Of a stretch of DNA of 64,000 nucleotides, positions 34,502 through 42,393 are shown piece by piece. Location: assembly GCF_000685965.1 (NCBI RefSeq), contig NZ_JMLE01000004.1:158342-222341 (forward strand), in the 5' to 3' direction. Each line of letters opens with the position of its first letter. Within the stretch, counting starts at the first letter, position 1. Made by a program: the position numbers and the translations under genes. Source of the stretch: Arthrobacter sp. UNC362MFTsu5.1 (GTDB lineage: Bacteria > Actinomycetota > Actinomycetes > Actinomycetales > Micrococcaceae). The notes below the pieces were generated by a model, which made no database searches, had not been told where the DNA came from, and worked only from the letters and a program-made list of their open reading frames with translations.

Positions 34502-35107
34502 TTAGCGTGCCGCGTTGAGCCCTTTGAAAGCCATTGTGATGACGTCGTCGGCCAGCTTTTCCGGGGACAGCGAGCCGCCCGGCTTGTACCATTCGACGAT
34601 CGAGTTGATGGTGCCGAACAGGAGTCGCGTGACCGTGCGGGGATCGATGTCCTCGCGGAGGGAACCCTCATCGCGGGCGGCGGAGATCAGGGCCGCCACC
34701 TTGTGGTCGAAGGTGCGGCGGCGTTCCATGGCGTCGCGCTCGATGTCCGTGTTGCCGCGCAGGCGCAGCAGCAGGGTGACGAACGGAAGGCGTTCCACCA
34801 GCACGGAAATGGTTTCGCGGAGTACGAACTCGAGCCGGGCCTCGGCCGTCCCGGACTGGGCCTGCGGCTGCTCCAGGATGGCCTCGAGGCCGCCCAGTGC
34901 CTGCTCCAGGGCGAGCTTGAGGAGGTCGCCCTTGGACGGTACGTGGTGGTAGATGGCCGACTTGGAAATGCCAAGGTTTTCGGCAAGGATGCCCATTGAC
35001 GTGGCGTCGTAGCCGTGGCGGTTGAAGACCTCGACGGCGATCTGCAGCACCGACTGCTGGTCGTATCCCGGGCGGCCGCGCTTGGTGGGTGCATCAGTTG
35101 TGGACAT
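34502..35107 (-). CDS. TetR family regulator, probable PaaR
   Basis: A 201-residue repressor. The N-terminal helix-turn-helix is textbook TetR: SVLQIAVEVFNRHGYDATSM then AENLGISKSAIYHHVPSKGD. The C-terminal part (60-201) is the ligand-binding/dimer domain with a TetR_C-like sequence. Its promoter holds the same ACCGAACG-type operator found before paaZ, paaI and the thiolase operon, so it is probably the autoregulated phenylacetyl-CoA-responsive repressor PaaR. That name is inferred from operator sharing and position. Confidence 0.88.
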   Translation of the reverse strand: MSTTDAPTKRGRPGYDQQSVLQIAVEVFNRHGYDATSMGILAENLGISKSAIYHHVPSKGDLLKLALEQALGGLEAILEQPQAQSGTAEARLEFVLRETISVLVERLPFVTLLLRLRGNTDIERDAMERRRTFDHKVAALISAARDEGSLREDIDPRTVTRLLFGTINSIVEWYKPGGSLSPEKLADDVITMAFKGLNAAR

Positions 35108-35115
35108 ACCGGCTA

Positions 35116-35137
35116 TTTTCTCATGAACGTTCGGTTA
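35116..35137. promoter_or_regulatory. PaaR-type operator before the tetR gene
   Basis: On the minus strand TAACCGAACG-TT-CATGAGAAAA. It shares ACCGAAYGTTCAT with the paaI operator and lies eight bases before the tetR start, which suggests autorepression. Confidence 0.6.
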
Positions 35138-35171
35138 TTAGGCGCAATCAGTGTCACGGACCAGAAATGCC

Positions 35172-35200
35172 TTGCCTGCGCGGTGCCCCGGTGCTAGAAA
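35172..35200 (+). promoter_or_regulatory. Promoter of a predicted small RNA
   Basis: TTGCCT (35172-35177), a 17-base spacer and TAGAAA (35195-35200). The predicted start of transcription is near 35207. No ORF with a ribosome binding site follows. Confidence 0.45.
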
Positions 35201-35206
35201 GCTTGT

Positions 35207-35395
35207 AGAGGAACTATCGGCGCGGGGACCGGTTCTGACTCAAATGTTTCAAGGATCGGGACGGGATCAGGTACGTTGGGCTGCCCGGCTGGCGGTTAGC
35301 CATCGGCACGTCACAGCGCTGTCGCGCATTGGCAGTAGTGCACTGAATGCCTCCCGTAAAAGGACGGTCCCCGGCTGCAGCAGCCGGGGACCTTC
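35207..35395 (+). ncRNA. Predicted intergenic small RNA
   Basis: About 190 bases lie between a good promoter and a perfect terminator hairpin (35366-35392), in the gap between two divergent genes, so neither neighbour needs that terminator. No credible coding frame is present. I could not match it to a known RNA family; it lacks the C-rich loops of 6C RNA. Region 35396-35665 shows nothing else beyond the leader of the GH5 gene. Confidence 0.45.
35366..35392 (+). terminator. Perfect hairpin ending the predicted sRNA
   Basis: GGTCCCCGGCTG and CAGCCGGGGACC form a perfect 12-bp stem with loop CAG. It could work on either strand; no annotated gene ends here. Confidence 0.75.
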
Positions 35396-35665
35396 CCCAT
35401 GTGGGTGACTGTCCGCATGTGGCACCGGAATGCCAACGTTGCGGCCAGACGTGCCGACATGGGCAATTGCGGACTCTTCCGCTCCTGACGTAGTACTCAG
35501 CCTATTGCGCTCCCCGGGGGCTGGTGCTAAAACTCTCTAAAACCTCGTCTCATAAGGGGGCCAAGAACGCGGAGCACGGGGCTGGGTGGGCCGGGCTAAT
35601 GTGGCTGCCTGTGCGGGCGGCATGCAATCGGATCCGGGAATGTCGAGAACACCCAAGGAAACCCC

Positions 35666-36733
35666 ATGACACTCAAGCGCGGGCGCGCCGCCACCATCCT
35701 TTTTGCCATCCTCATCACTGTCTGCGGTCTGATCGGCATCGAACAAGGACCGTCATCCTCAGCAGCAGCAAGTCTCAACTTCACCACCAACGGGAGCCAA
35801 ATCACCGACCCCGACGGCAATGCCTTCATCCCGCGGGGGTCCAATTTTAACGGTCCCCACTTCGTCTGGGAGCCCAACCCCATCGGTAAGTCGTCGACGG
35901 TCCAGGACGTGTGGAAGATGAACACCATCAGGCTCGACGTCGCCTTGGACCGCGGAACGAATGACTACCCGCACTACAACTTCGGATCGAGCTCGGACTT
36001 CGATGCCATCATCAACGAGTACACGGCCAAGAAGATTGTGGTGATGCTGGCACAGTTCACTCTCAGGGCGGGCTCATATCCCACAGCAGCTGAGCTGAAC
36101 GAATTGAAGGGGTGGTGGGCGGACAAAGCGGCGAAATACAAGGACAATCCATATGTCTGGTTCAACCTCCAGAACGAACCCGGCGAGAACGGCTGGATGC
36201 TGCCGCCTGATGACACCTGGTACTCCAACCATGTGGCCATGTCGCAAGCGATCAGGGCCACCGGCGCCCAGAATGTGATTGTCTACGACGGCGCCCACTT
36301 CGGCCAGGAGCGCGCGGGCGGCGGTAATGACCAGTCAGCATTCCTCAGGTGGGGCACGCAATTGAAGGCCGAGTTCGGCAACACCGTCTTTTCCGTACAT
36401 GTTTATGACCGCTGGGACACAGCTGAACAGCTCGGCCAGTTCCTCGCTGATGTGCAGGGGCAAGGATTGCCGATCATCATCGGTGAGACTGGGTTCCCGG
36501 AGCAATGGGAAGCCGTGGATCGGGGTGCAGGAATCCGCGCCGGTGCCATTGCGGCGTTCCAGGCTGCGACCGAGCGCAGGGTGGGGCTCTTCTCATGGCA
36601 TGCCCAAGGCGGCGACAACCACAACCTCGTCCGAGGAGGCCCGTTGGATTGGGTGGATTCACTCACCCAGCCCACGAACCTCACCGAATTAGGCCAGATG
36701 CAGTGGGACTACCTCCAGGAACTGGCCCGGTAG
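35666..36733 (+). CDS. Secreted glycoside hydrolase family 5 enzyme
   Basis: A 355-residue exported beta-glycanase (cellulase or mannanase type). A signal peptide (LFAILITVCGLIGI region) is followed by a GH5 (beta/alpha)8 barrel. Marks: FIPRGSNFNGPHFVW after strand 1, VWFNLQNEPGENGW with the acid/base Glu, a conserved His-Tyr in SVHVYDRWD, and IIIGETGFPEQW with the nucleophile Glu. There is no carbohydrate-binding module. AAGGAAA precedes ATG 35666. A long hairpin terminator follows. It has lower local GC and rarer codons than the neighbours, but no clear sign of transfer. Confidence 0.92.
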   Translation: MTLKRGRAATILFAILITVCGLIGIEQGPSSSAAASLNFTTNGSQITDPDGNAFIPRGSNFNGPHFVWEPNPIGKSSTVQDVWKMNTIRLDVALDRGTNDYPHYNFGSSSDFDAIINEYTAKKIVVMLAQFTLRAGSYPTAAELNELKGWWADKAAKYKDNPYVWFNLQNEPGENGWMLPPDDTWYSNHVAMSQAIRATGAQNVIVYDGAHFGQERAGGGNDQSAFLRWGTQLKAEFGNTVFSVHVYDRWDTAEQLGQFLADVQGQGLPIIIGETGFPEQWEAVDRGAGIRAGAIAAFQAATERRVGLFSWHAQGGDNHNLVRGGPLDWVDSLTQPTNLTELGQMQWDYLQELAR

Positions 36734-36739
36734 GCGTTT

Positions 36740-36776
36740 GCCCGGCCCGGTTGGGCGGCGCCCAACCGGGCCGGGC
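36740..36776. terminator. Bidirectional terminator between GH5 and paaK
   Basis: A perfect 17-bp stem, GCCCGGCCCGGTTGGGC with its complement, and loop GGC, seven bases after the GH5 stop and 19 before the end of the convergent paaK. An inverted copy of the 13110-type repeat follows directly (36779-36795). Confidence 0.85.
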
Positions 36777-36794
36777 CGCAAGTGTACGTTCGCG

Positions 36795-38129
36795 CTATGC
36801 CTTCGGACGCATGTCGTAGGTCCGGCGGAGCTTGCCGTTTGAGCGCTCCAGTGAGCCGGGCTCGACGACGTTGACGGTGCAGGATGAGCCGACGTGGATC
36901 TTGATCTGCTGCTGCAGGACCTTGGCGGCCGAGGCCACGACCTCTGCCGAGACGGATTCCCGGCGTTCGATCTTCACCGTGAGCTGGTCCATCCGCTGGC
37001 CCTCGGGCCGGGTGAGTTCCAGCTGGAAGTGCGGGCTGAGCTCGGGGATGCGCAGCGCGATTTCCTCGATCTGCGAGGGGAACAGGTTCACGCCGCGAAG
37101 GATGATCATGTCGTCGCTGCGGCCGGTGATGCGGCCCATGCGGCGGTGCGCGGGGCGGGCCGTGCCGGGCAGCAGCCGCGTGAGGTCCTTGGTGCGGTAC
37201 CGGATGATGGGCAGCGCTTCCTTGGTGAGCGAGGTGAACACCAGTTCGCCGTGTTCGCCGTCGCCCAGGACCTTCGTGGGGTCGAACGCGTCGATGATCT
37301 CGGGGCGGAAGTGGTCCTCCCAGATGTGGCTGCCGTCCTGGGTCTCCACGGCTTCGCCGGCCACCCCGGGGCCCATGACCTCGGACAGGCCGTAGATGTC
37401 GCAGGCCTTGATGTTCATGGTGGTTTCGAGCTCGTGGCGCATTTCCTCGGTCCACGGCTCGGCACCCAGCACGGCGTACTTGAGGGACGTGGAGGCCGGG
37501 TCGATGCCCTGCTTCATCATCGCGTCGGCGATGGTCAGCAGGTAGGTGGGGGTGGCCAGGATCGCGTCCGGCTTGAAGTCCTGGATGAGGGTGATCTGGC
37601 GTTCGGTCTGGCCGCCCGAGATCGGGATGACCGTGCAGCCCAGGGCCTCGGCGCCGGCGTGGGCGCCCATGCCGCCGGTGAACAGGCCGTAGCCGTAGGC
37701 GTTGTGGACCTTCATGCCCGGGCGGACGCCGGAAGCGCGGAGGGAACGTGCCACCAGCTTGGCCCAGTCGGCGAGGTCCTTCTTGGTGTAGCCCACCACG
37801 GTGGCGCGGCCGGTGGTGCCGGAGCTGGCGTGGATGCGGGCCACCTCGTGCTGCGGCACGGCGAACATGCCGAAGGGGTACTCCAGCCGGAGGTCTTCCT
37901 TGGTGGTGAAGGGGAACTTGCCAAGGTCGGCCAGCTCGCGGAGGTCCGTGGGGTGGACGCCGGCCTCGTCGAACTTGCGCTTGTACAGCGGAACGCGGTC
38001 GTAGGCGTAGGCGACCGTGTGCTGGAGGCGGCTCAGCTGCAATGCCTCCAGCTCGTCGCGGGATATCGTTTCTTCGCGGTCCAGCACGGCGTCGGCGGCA
38101 GCTGCTGGTTCTGTGGCGTGGAGGGTCAT
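36795..38129 (-). CDS. paaK: Phenylacetate-CoA ligase
   Basis: A 444-residue ANL enzyme that activates phenylacetate to phenylacetyl-CoA, the entry step of the pathway. The AMP-binding loop ASSGTTGRATVVGYT, IPISGGQTERQI, DIYGLSEVMGPGVA, and the C-terminal TGRSDDMIILRGVNLFPSQIE are typical PaaK motifs. ATG 38129 gives the usual PaaK length; the longer frame from 38210 would overlap paaI. It follows paaI by 16 bases in the same direction and is probably co-repressed by the operator upstream of paaI. Confidence 0.96.
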   Translation of the reverse strand: MTLHATEPAAAADAVLDREETISRDELEALQLSRLQHTVAYAYDRVPLYKRKFDEAGVHPTDLRELADLGKFPFTTKEDLRLEYPFGMFAVPQHEVARIHASSGTTGRATVVGYTKKDLADWAKLVARSLRASGVRPGMKVHNAYGYGLFTGGMGAHAGAEALGCTVIPISGGQTERQITLIQDFKPDAILATPTYLLTIADAMMKQGIDPASTSLKYAVLGAEPWTEEMRHELETTMNIKACDIYGLSEVMGPGVAGEAVETQDGSHIWEDHFRPEIIDAFDPTKVLGDGEHGELVFTSLTKEALPIIRYRTKDLTRLLPGTARPAHRRMGRITGRSDDMIILRGVNLFPSQIEEIALRIPELSPHFQLELTRPEGQRMDQLTVKIERRESVSAEVVASAAKVLQQQIKIHVGSSCTVNVVEPGSLERSNGKLRRTYDMRPKA

Positions 38130-38145
38130 CTGGGGGTCCCTGTTT

Positions 38146-38664
38146 CTATTTCTTGGAGATGGTGCGGCTGCGGCCGCGGAACTCGGCGATGAGCTCGCCC
38201 GGTGTTTCATGGTTGGCGCTGTCGGCTGCGGTGCCGGCGGCGGTACCTGTGTTGGTGCCTATGGCCGTGTGGGGGTCCGCGGCGTAGATCTGCACGTCGT
38301 AAAGTCCGCTGCGGCCGGCATGCGCGCGTCGGTTGGCGACGGCGGTGATCACCTGGCCGGTGAAGGCCGGCTTGAGGAAGTTGATGTCGACGCCGGACGC
38401 CACGGTGATCGTGTCGCCGTCGGCTCCCGCTGTGCCGGCCGGCGTGCTTGCCGGGTTGCAGGCCAAGGCAAAGGCGGTATCGCCGAAGGCGAAGATCATT
38501 CCGCCGTGGGCCATGCCGAAGCCGTTGAGCATTTCCTGCCGGAGGGTCATGCGGATGGTGGCGTGACCGTCGTCCAGTTTGAGGACTTCGATGCCCATCC
38601 ATTCAGAGGCATAGTCGTTTTCAAGGATGGGGTGGGTGGCCCCGGAGAGTGTTGCTTCAGCCAT
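38146..38664 (-). CDS. paaI: Hydroxyphenylacetyl-CoA thioesterase
   Basis: A 172-residue hotdog thioesterase of the phenylacetate pathway, thought to rescue CoA from stalled ring-CoA esters. The motif FGMAHGGMIFAFGDTAFALA contains the family HGG and the catalytic Asp; DINFLKPAFTGQVI follows. The C-terminus from about residue 125 is a low-complexity Thr/Ala stretch before a basic end. GGAGG lies before ATG 38664 and a 22-bp PaaR-type operator is 23 bases upstream. paaK follows. Confidence 0.92.
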   Translation of the reverse strand: MAEATLSGATHPILENDYASEWMGIEVLKLDDGHATIRMTLRQEMLNGFGMAHGGMIFAFGDTAFALACNPASTPAGTAGADGDTITVASGVDINFLKPAFTGQVITAVANRRAHAGRSGLYDVQIYAADPHTAIGTNTGTAAGTAADSANHETPGELIAEFRGRSRTISKK

Positions 38665-38686
38665 GCGTCATTGCCTCCAGCTTTAT

Positions 38687-38708
38687 TTACCGAATGTTCA
38701 TTAGGTAA
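38687..38708. promoter_or_regulatory. PaaR-type operator of paaI-paaK
   Basis: TTACCGAATG-TT-CATTAGGTAA, with 9 of 10 arm positions paired, the most symmetrical of the four sites. Confidence 0.7.
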
Positions 38709-38790
38709 TCCCATTTTGGGGCATGCTGTCAAGAGCCGCTGCTGTTTCCGGCCGCAGGGAGAGGGTGCTTGTGGGTGCTTCCCGGTCCCG

Positions 38791-39156
38791 CTAACTGCCC
38801 CACATCTCGGAACTGTTCAAGGACGTGAACACAAACATCCCGCCCACAAAGGCGAAGAATCCGCCGAAGAACCGGGCATAGGCGGGACTGGCCAAGAATG
38901 ATCCGGAGTAGTCCACGCCCATCGGCTTGGACTCCTTCATGTACTTCGACATGGCGGTAGCGGATCCGTTCAGGTTCGTCAGCATGCTCAGCCCAAGGAG
39001 GATGGCCACGAGGCCGAGGGCGCCGGACGCCCAGCGGGTGACTTCCCTGGCCCCCAGGGGAACGGACACGAAGGTGACAACAAAGACGATGAAGAACAGG
39101 ATGTAAAAGGTCTTCACTGGCTGCGGCAGGGCTGCCAGGAATTTGAGCGGGTTCAC
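38791..39156 (-). CDS. Small membrane protein of unknown function
   Basis: A 121-residue protein that I do not recognise. It has three hydrophobic segments: FYILFFIVFVVTFVSVP, ASGALGLVAILLGLSMLTN and FFGGFFAFVGGMFVFTSL, with a polar loop SATAMSKYMKESKPMGVDYS between the second and third. GTG 39156 is preceded by AGGAGG at good spacing, so translation is likely. It stands alone between paaI and the ANTAR gene. Confidence 0.75.
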   Translation of the reverse strand: MNPLKFLAALPQPVKTFYILFFIVFVVTFVSVPLGAREVTRWASGALGLVAILLGLSMLTNLNGSATAMSKYMKESKPMGVDYSGSFLASPAYARFFGGFFAFVGGMFVFTSLNSSEMWGS

Positions 39157-39298
39157 GGAGCCTCCTGATCATGCGTCTGCTGAGCATAGCCCCGCTGGTC
39201 CCGAACTGGAATGGGATTATCAGTTATCCGCTGGCCCGGCCTGAGCCATAGGAATCAGCCGTGATCGGCGTACGATCGGAGGCGGGGGAAGCCGACCC

Positions 39299-39967
39299 AT
39301 GACAGGGGATGCCATGAGCGGAATTTTGGGGCAGGCGCGCACGTACTCAAGTGCTTTGGGGGCGTCAAACTTGTTGGCCGGGACGTTTGTTTTTGATGCC
39401 AGATCCCGGGTTATGACGTGGTCTGATGAGCTTTACAGCATCCACGGCTACCGCCGGGGTGACGTCGTTCCAACGATGGAGCTGACGATGGCGCACAAGC
39501 ATCCGGATGACCTGCCGCGGATCCAGGAGGTCAGCAACGAACTGTTCGCACATGGCGGTCATGTGGCCATGTACCACCGCCTCATCGATGCCACGTCCCG
39601 CGAGCGAAAAGTGCTGACGGCGGGGGAGGCGGTGCTGGACGGGACCGGCAAGCTGTCGACCATCTCGGGAGTCATGCTGGACCTGACGTCAACAATCCAA
39701 CGGGAGACGGAACTGGCCGCACGCGAAGCCGTCCGCGGCGCGATGGCCACCCGGAGCACCATCGCGAAAGCCGAGGGCATCCTCATGGGCCGGCTCGGCA
39801 TCGGATCGGATGAGGCCTTCAAACTGCTGACCACCTACAGCAACACCAGCAACATCAAACTCGCCGGCGTGGCCTCCGGCCTCGTGGCACTTGCTGACAG
39901 CCCCGCGGAGGCTACCGCGCTGGGGCACTTCATCCAGCAGCTCAGCCAGACCCGCCAGCGCCGCTGA
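39299..39967 (+). CDS. PAS-ANTAR RNA-binding regulator
   Basis: A 222-residue protein with a PAS-type sensor (about 25-135; FDARSRVMTWSDELYSIHGY, PDDLPRIQEV, then ISGVMLDLT) and a C-terminal ANTAR domain (145-205; MATRSTIAKAEGILMGRLGI, then DEAFKLLTTYSNTSNIKLAG). ANTAR proteins bind paired hairpins in nascent RNA and prevent termination. No partner gene or dual-hairpin target is obvious in this window. The start may be ATG 39299 or the in-frame ATG 39314; the latter lacks a clear site too. Confidence 0.9.
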   Translation: MTGDAMSGILGQARTYSSALGASNLLAGTFVFDARSRVMTWSDELYSIHGYRRGDVVPTMELTMAHKHPDDLPRIQEVSNELFAHGGHVAMYHRLIDATSRERKVLTAGEAVLDGTGKLSTISGVMLDLTSTIQRETELAAREAVRGAMATRSTIAKAEGILMGRLGIGSDEAFKLLTTYSNTSNIKLAGVASGLVALADSPAEATALGHFIQQLSQTRQRR

Positions 39968-40001
39968 CCGAACCGCTGCCGCGGACCGAACCGCGCCGCT
40001 A
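39966..40001. repeat. 18-bp duplication at the ANTAR stop codon
   Basis: GACCGAACCGC occurs at 39966-39976 and 39984-39994, period 18, beginning within the TGA of the ANTAR gene and reaching the end of the convergent MFS gene. Confidence 0.55.
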
Positions 40002-41240
40002 TCCGAGGTCTCGACGCCGGCGGACCAGTCCCAGGCAGAGTGCGGCCGCTGCTGCGGCGGCAGCCGCGACGATGCCGAAGGGCACGGGATCGTTGGCACC
40101 GCAGATGCCCACCAGGGGTGCCGCCAGGCCGCCGAAGGAGAACCGGGCCAGGCCCAGGAGCGAGGATGCCGTGCCGGCGATGTCGGGATATTCCTTGAGC
40201 GCCAGCGAGGTGGCCGGCGGGCTGGTCACGGCCACGCCGCTGACCATGGTGAACAGGGACAGGATGATGGCGATCAGGGGCAGGTGCAGGAGCGCCGTGG
40301 CCAGCAGCCCCAGGGCGCCGGCGAGGGCCATGGCCAGGCCCAGGGCGAGGGTTCCCCGTTCGGACCAGTGCTCAGCCAGCCGGCCGGAGATGAACCCGAA
40401 GATCACGAAGCCCAGGGAGTTCAGTCCGAAGGCGAACGAGTAGCCCTGCGGGGAGAGCCCGTACATGCCCTGGAGGATGTACGTTGCCCCGCTCAGGTAG
40501 GCGAAAATCGCGGCGTAGGTGAAGCCCGTGATCAGGACGGCGCCCACGAACATCCGGTCCGCCAGGAGCCGGCGGAAGTCGTTGAGGGTGTGGGAGAGGC
40601 CTCCCGTGATGCGCCGGTCCTGCGGGAGGGTCTCCCGGAAAACCACCAGGGACGCGACGAGGATGGCCACACCCACTGCGGCGAGGAACAGGAACACTCC
40701 GCGCCAGTCCGTGACGGCCGCGAGCTGGCCGCCGATCACGGGGCCGATGATGGCAGCCAGTCCGCCCAGGACGGTGAGGCGGCCGTAGTAGCGGATCAGC
40801 TTCCCGCCCGAGTAGACGTCCCGGCCGGCGGCCTGCGCGATGACAATGCCCACAGCCCCGGCGAGGCCCTGCACGAACCGGGCGAGGATGAGGGTTTCGA
40901 CCGTGGGGCTGAGCGCGCACAGCACCGAGGTGACCGTGTAGGCGATCACGCCGATGATCAGCGGCTTCCGGCGGCCGAAGCGGTCCGACAGGGGTCCGGC
41001 GACCACCTGCCCGATGGCTAGGCCGAGCAGGCAGGCGGTGATGGTCAGCTGCGCCACGGACGTTGTGCTGCGGAGCTCGGCGGTGAGGGCGGGAAGGACC
41101 GGCAGGTAGAGGTCCATGGAAATCGGACCGAAGATTGTCAGCAGCCCGAGCACCACCGCCAGCGGCCGGCCGACGGCCTGTTTTGGCGCGGGAGCAGGTC
41201 CGGGTGCAGTGGCGTGGGCAGGGGCGCCGGTGGCGGTCAT
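39999..41240 (-). CDS. Bcr/CflA-type multidrug MFS exporter
   Basis: A 413-residue proton-driven exporter with 12 TM segments. The Bcr/CflA (DHA1) signature is clear: FGPISMDLYLPVLPALTAEL at TM1, GQVVAGPLSDRFGRRKPLI (motif A), and FVQGLAGAVGIVIAQAAGRD at TM4. Relatives export bicyclomycin, chloramphenicol or sulfonamides; substrates here are unknown. ATG 41240 follows ACGGAG. It is divergent from an MmyB-type regulator with a possible operator between, so it may be that regulator's target. Confidence 0.93.
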   Translation of the reverse strand: MTATGAPAHATAPGPAPAPKQAVGRPLAVVLGLLTIFGPISMDLYLPVLPALTAELRSTTSVAQLTITACLLGLAIGQVVAGPLSDRFGRRKPLIIGVIAYTVTSVLCALSPTVETLILARFVQGLAGAVGIVIAQAAGRDVYSGGKLIRYYGRLTVLGGLAAIIGPVIGGQLAAVTDWRGVFLFLAAVGVAILVASLVVFRETLPQDRRITGGLSHTLNDFRRLLADRMFVGAVLITGFTYAAIFAYLSGATYILQGMYGLSPQGYSFAFGLNSLGFVIFGFISGRLAEHWSERGTLALGLAMALAGALGLLATALLHLPLIAIILSLFTMVSGVAVTSPPATSLALKEYPDIAGTASSLLGLARFSFGGLAAPLVGICGANDPVPFGIVAAAAAAAAALCLGLVRRRRDLG

Positions 41241-41328
41241 GCTGGCTCCGTTCCAGTGGTGAGGGGGTTGATTTCCCATTCAACCCGGCCGCGCCATTCC
41301 TAGCCACGGCTCTCCCTATCCGGGTTCT

Positions 41329-41355
41329 GGCAGTACCTCCCTGGGACCCCCTGCC
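41329..41355. promoter_or_regulatory. Possible operator of the first MmyB-type regulator
   Basis: GGCAGTACCTCCCTGGGACC followed by CCCTG, in the MFS/regulator gap. It resembles GGCAGTGTCTAT-type sequences at 47988 and 49377. Confidence 0.35.
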
Positions 41356-41361
41356 CCGGTG

Positions 41362-41367
41362 TAGCGT
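41362..41367 (+). promoter_or_regulatory. -10 element for leaderless regulator gene
   Basis: TAGCGT followed by six bases and GTG 41374. Confidence 0.5.
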
Positions 41368-41373
41368 GAACGG

Positions 41374-42339
41374 GTGGATAACAGGATGGCGGTGAGGGAG
41401 TTCCTCGCCTCAAGGCGCGCTAAGATCTCTCCGGAAATGGCCGGACTCACGCTTTTTGGCGGACGACGCCGGGTCCCCGGCTTGCGCCGCGAAGAGGTCG
41501 CCATGCTCGCCGGGGTCAGCGTGGACTATTACACGAAACTTGAGCGCGGGAACCTTGCCGGCACCTCCGAAAGTGTCCTCGACGCCGTCGCCAGGGCCTT
41601 GAAACTGGACGAAGCGGAACGGGACCACCTCTACAACCTTGCCAGGGCCTCCAGTGCGTCCGGCCGGACCAAGCAGCGTCCCCTCCAGAGCGGGACCGTG
41701 CGCCCGCCCCTCCAGTTCATGCTGGACGCCATCACGGCGGCGCCTGCCTTCATCGGCAACCAGCACATGGACATTGTGGCGGCCAACCAGCTCGGCTACG
41801 CCCTGTACTCGGAGATGTACCGCGGTCCCGCCCGGCCGGCCAACCACTCCCGGTTCATCTTCCTTGATCCCCGGGCCCGCGACTTCTACCCCAACTGGGA
41901 ACTGGCCGCCAACACCAACGTGGCACTGCTGCGCACCTACAGCGGCCAGAACCCCTTCGACAAGCGCCTGGCGGACCTCGTCGGGGAACTGTCCACGCGC
42001 AGCGAGGAGTTCCGCATCCGGTGGGCAGCGCACAACGTCCGCCGCCACTACGCCGGAACCAAGGTGTTCCACCATCCGGTGGTAGGGGAACTCGAGCTCA
42101 CGTACGAAGCGATGGACCTGGCCGAGGACCCCGGCTTCAGGCTGACCGTCTACCCGGCCGTGCCGGGATCGCCGTCGGATGAACGGCTGCGGCTGCTGGC
42201 CAGCTGGGCCGCCACCGAACATATCCGGGAACTCGCCGTCGGACCCGTTCAGGAGTATCCCGTCGAAGGCCAGCCCGGCACACCGGTCCAACTGCCGACC
42301 CAGCCCGCACCCCACAGCAGGGATGTCCAGCGGTCCTGA
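41374..42339 (+). CDS. XRE-type regulator with MmyB-like ligand domain
   Basis: A 321-residue transcription factor. The N-terminal helix-turn-helix is VREFLASRRAKISPEMAGL, RRVPGLRREEVAMLAGVSVD, YYTKLERG; the rest is an MmyB-like PAS-type domain with PARPANHSRFIFLDPRARDF, NTNVALLRTYSGQNP and FRIRWAAHNVRRH, known in this family to bind a fatty acid-like ligand. GTG 41374 aligns with the start of its paralogue at 47955 and has a -10 at leaderless spacing. It is divergent from the MFS exporter. Confidence 0.9.
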   Translation: MDNRMAVREFLASRRAKISPEMAGLTLFGGRRRVPGLRREEVAMLAGVSVDYYTKLERGNLAGTSESVLDAVARALKLDEAERDHLYNLARASSASGRTKQRPLQSGTVRPPLQFMLDAITAAPAFIGNQHMDIVAANQLGYALYSEMYRGPARPANHSRFIFLDPRARDFYPNWELAANTNVALLRTYSGQNPFDKRLADLVGELSTRSEEFRIRWAAHNVRRHYAGTKVFHHPVVGELELTYEAMDLAEDPGFRLTVYPAVPGSPSDERLRLLASWAATEHIRELAVGPVQEYPVEGQPGTPVQLPTQPAPHSRDVQRS

Positions 42340-42393
42340 CCGTGGAAGTATGGAGGGACGGAGCATCACCACGTCACTACCTAAGGGCGGATC

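Noticed and set aside
35151..35408. 85-codon open frame over the predicted sRNA
   Set aside because: No ribosome binding site, poor codon bias, and it runs through the perfect terminator hairpin.
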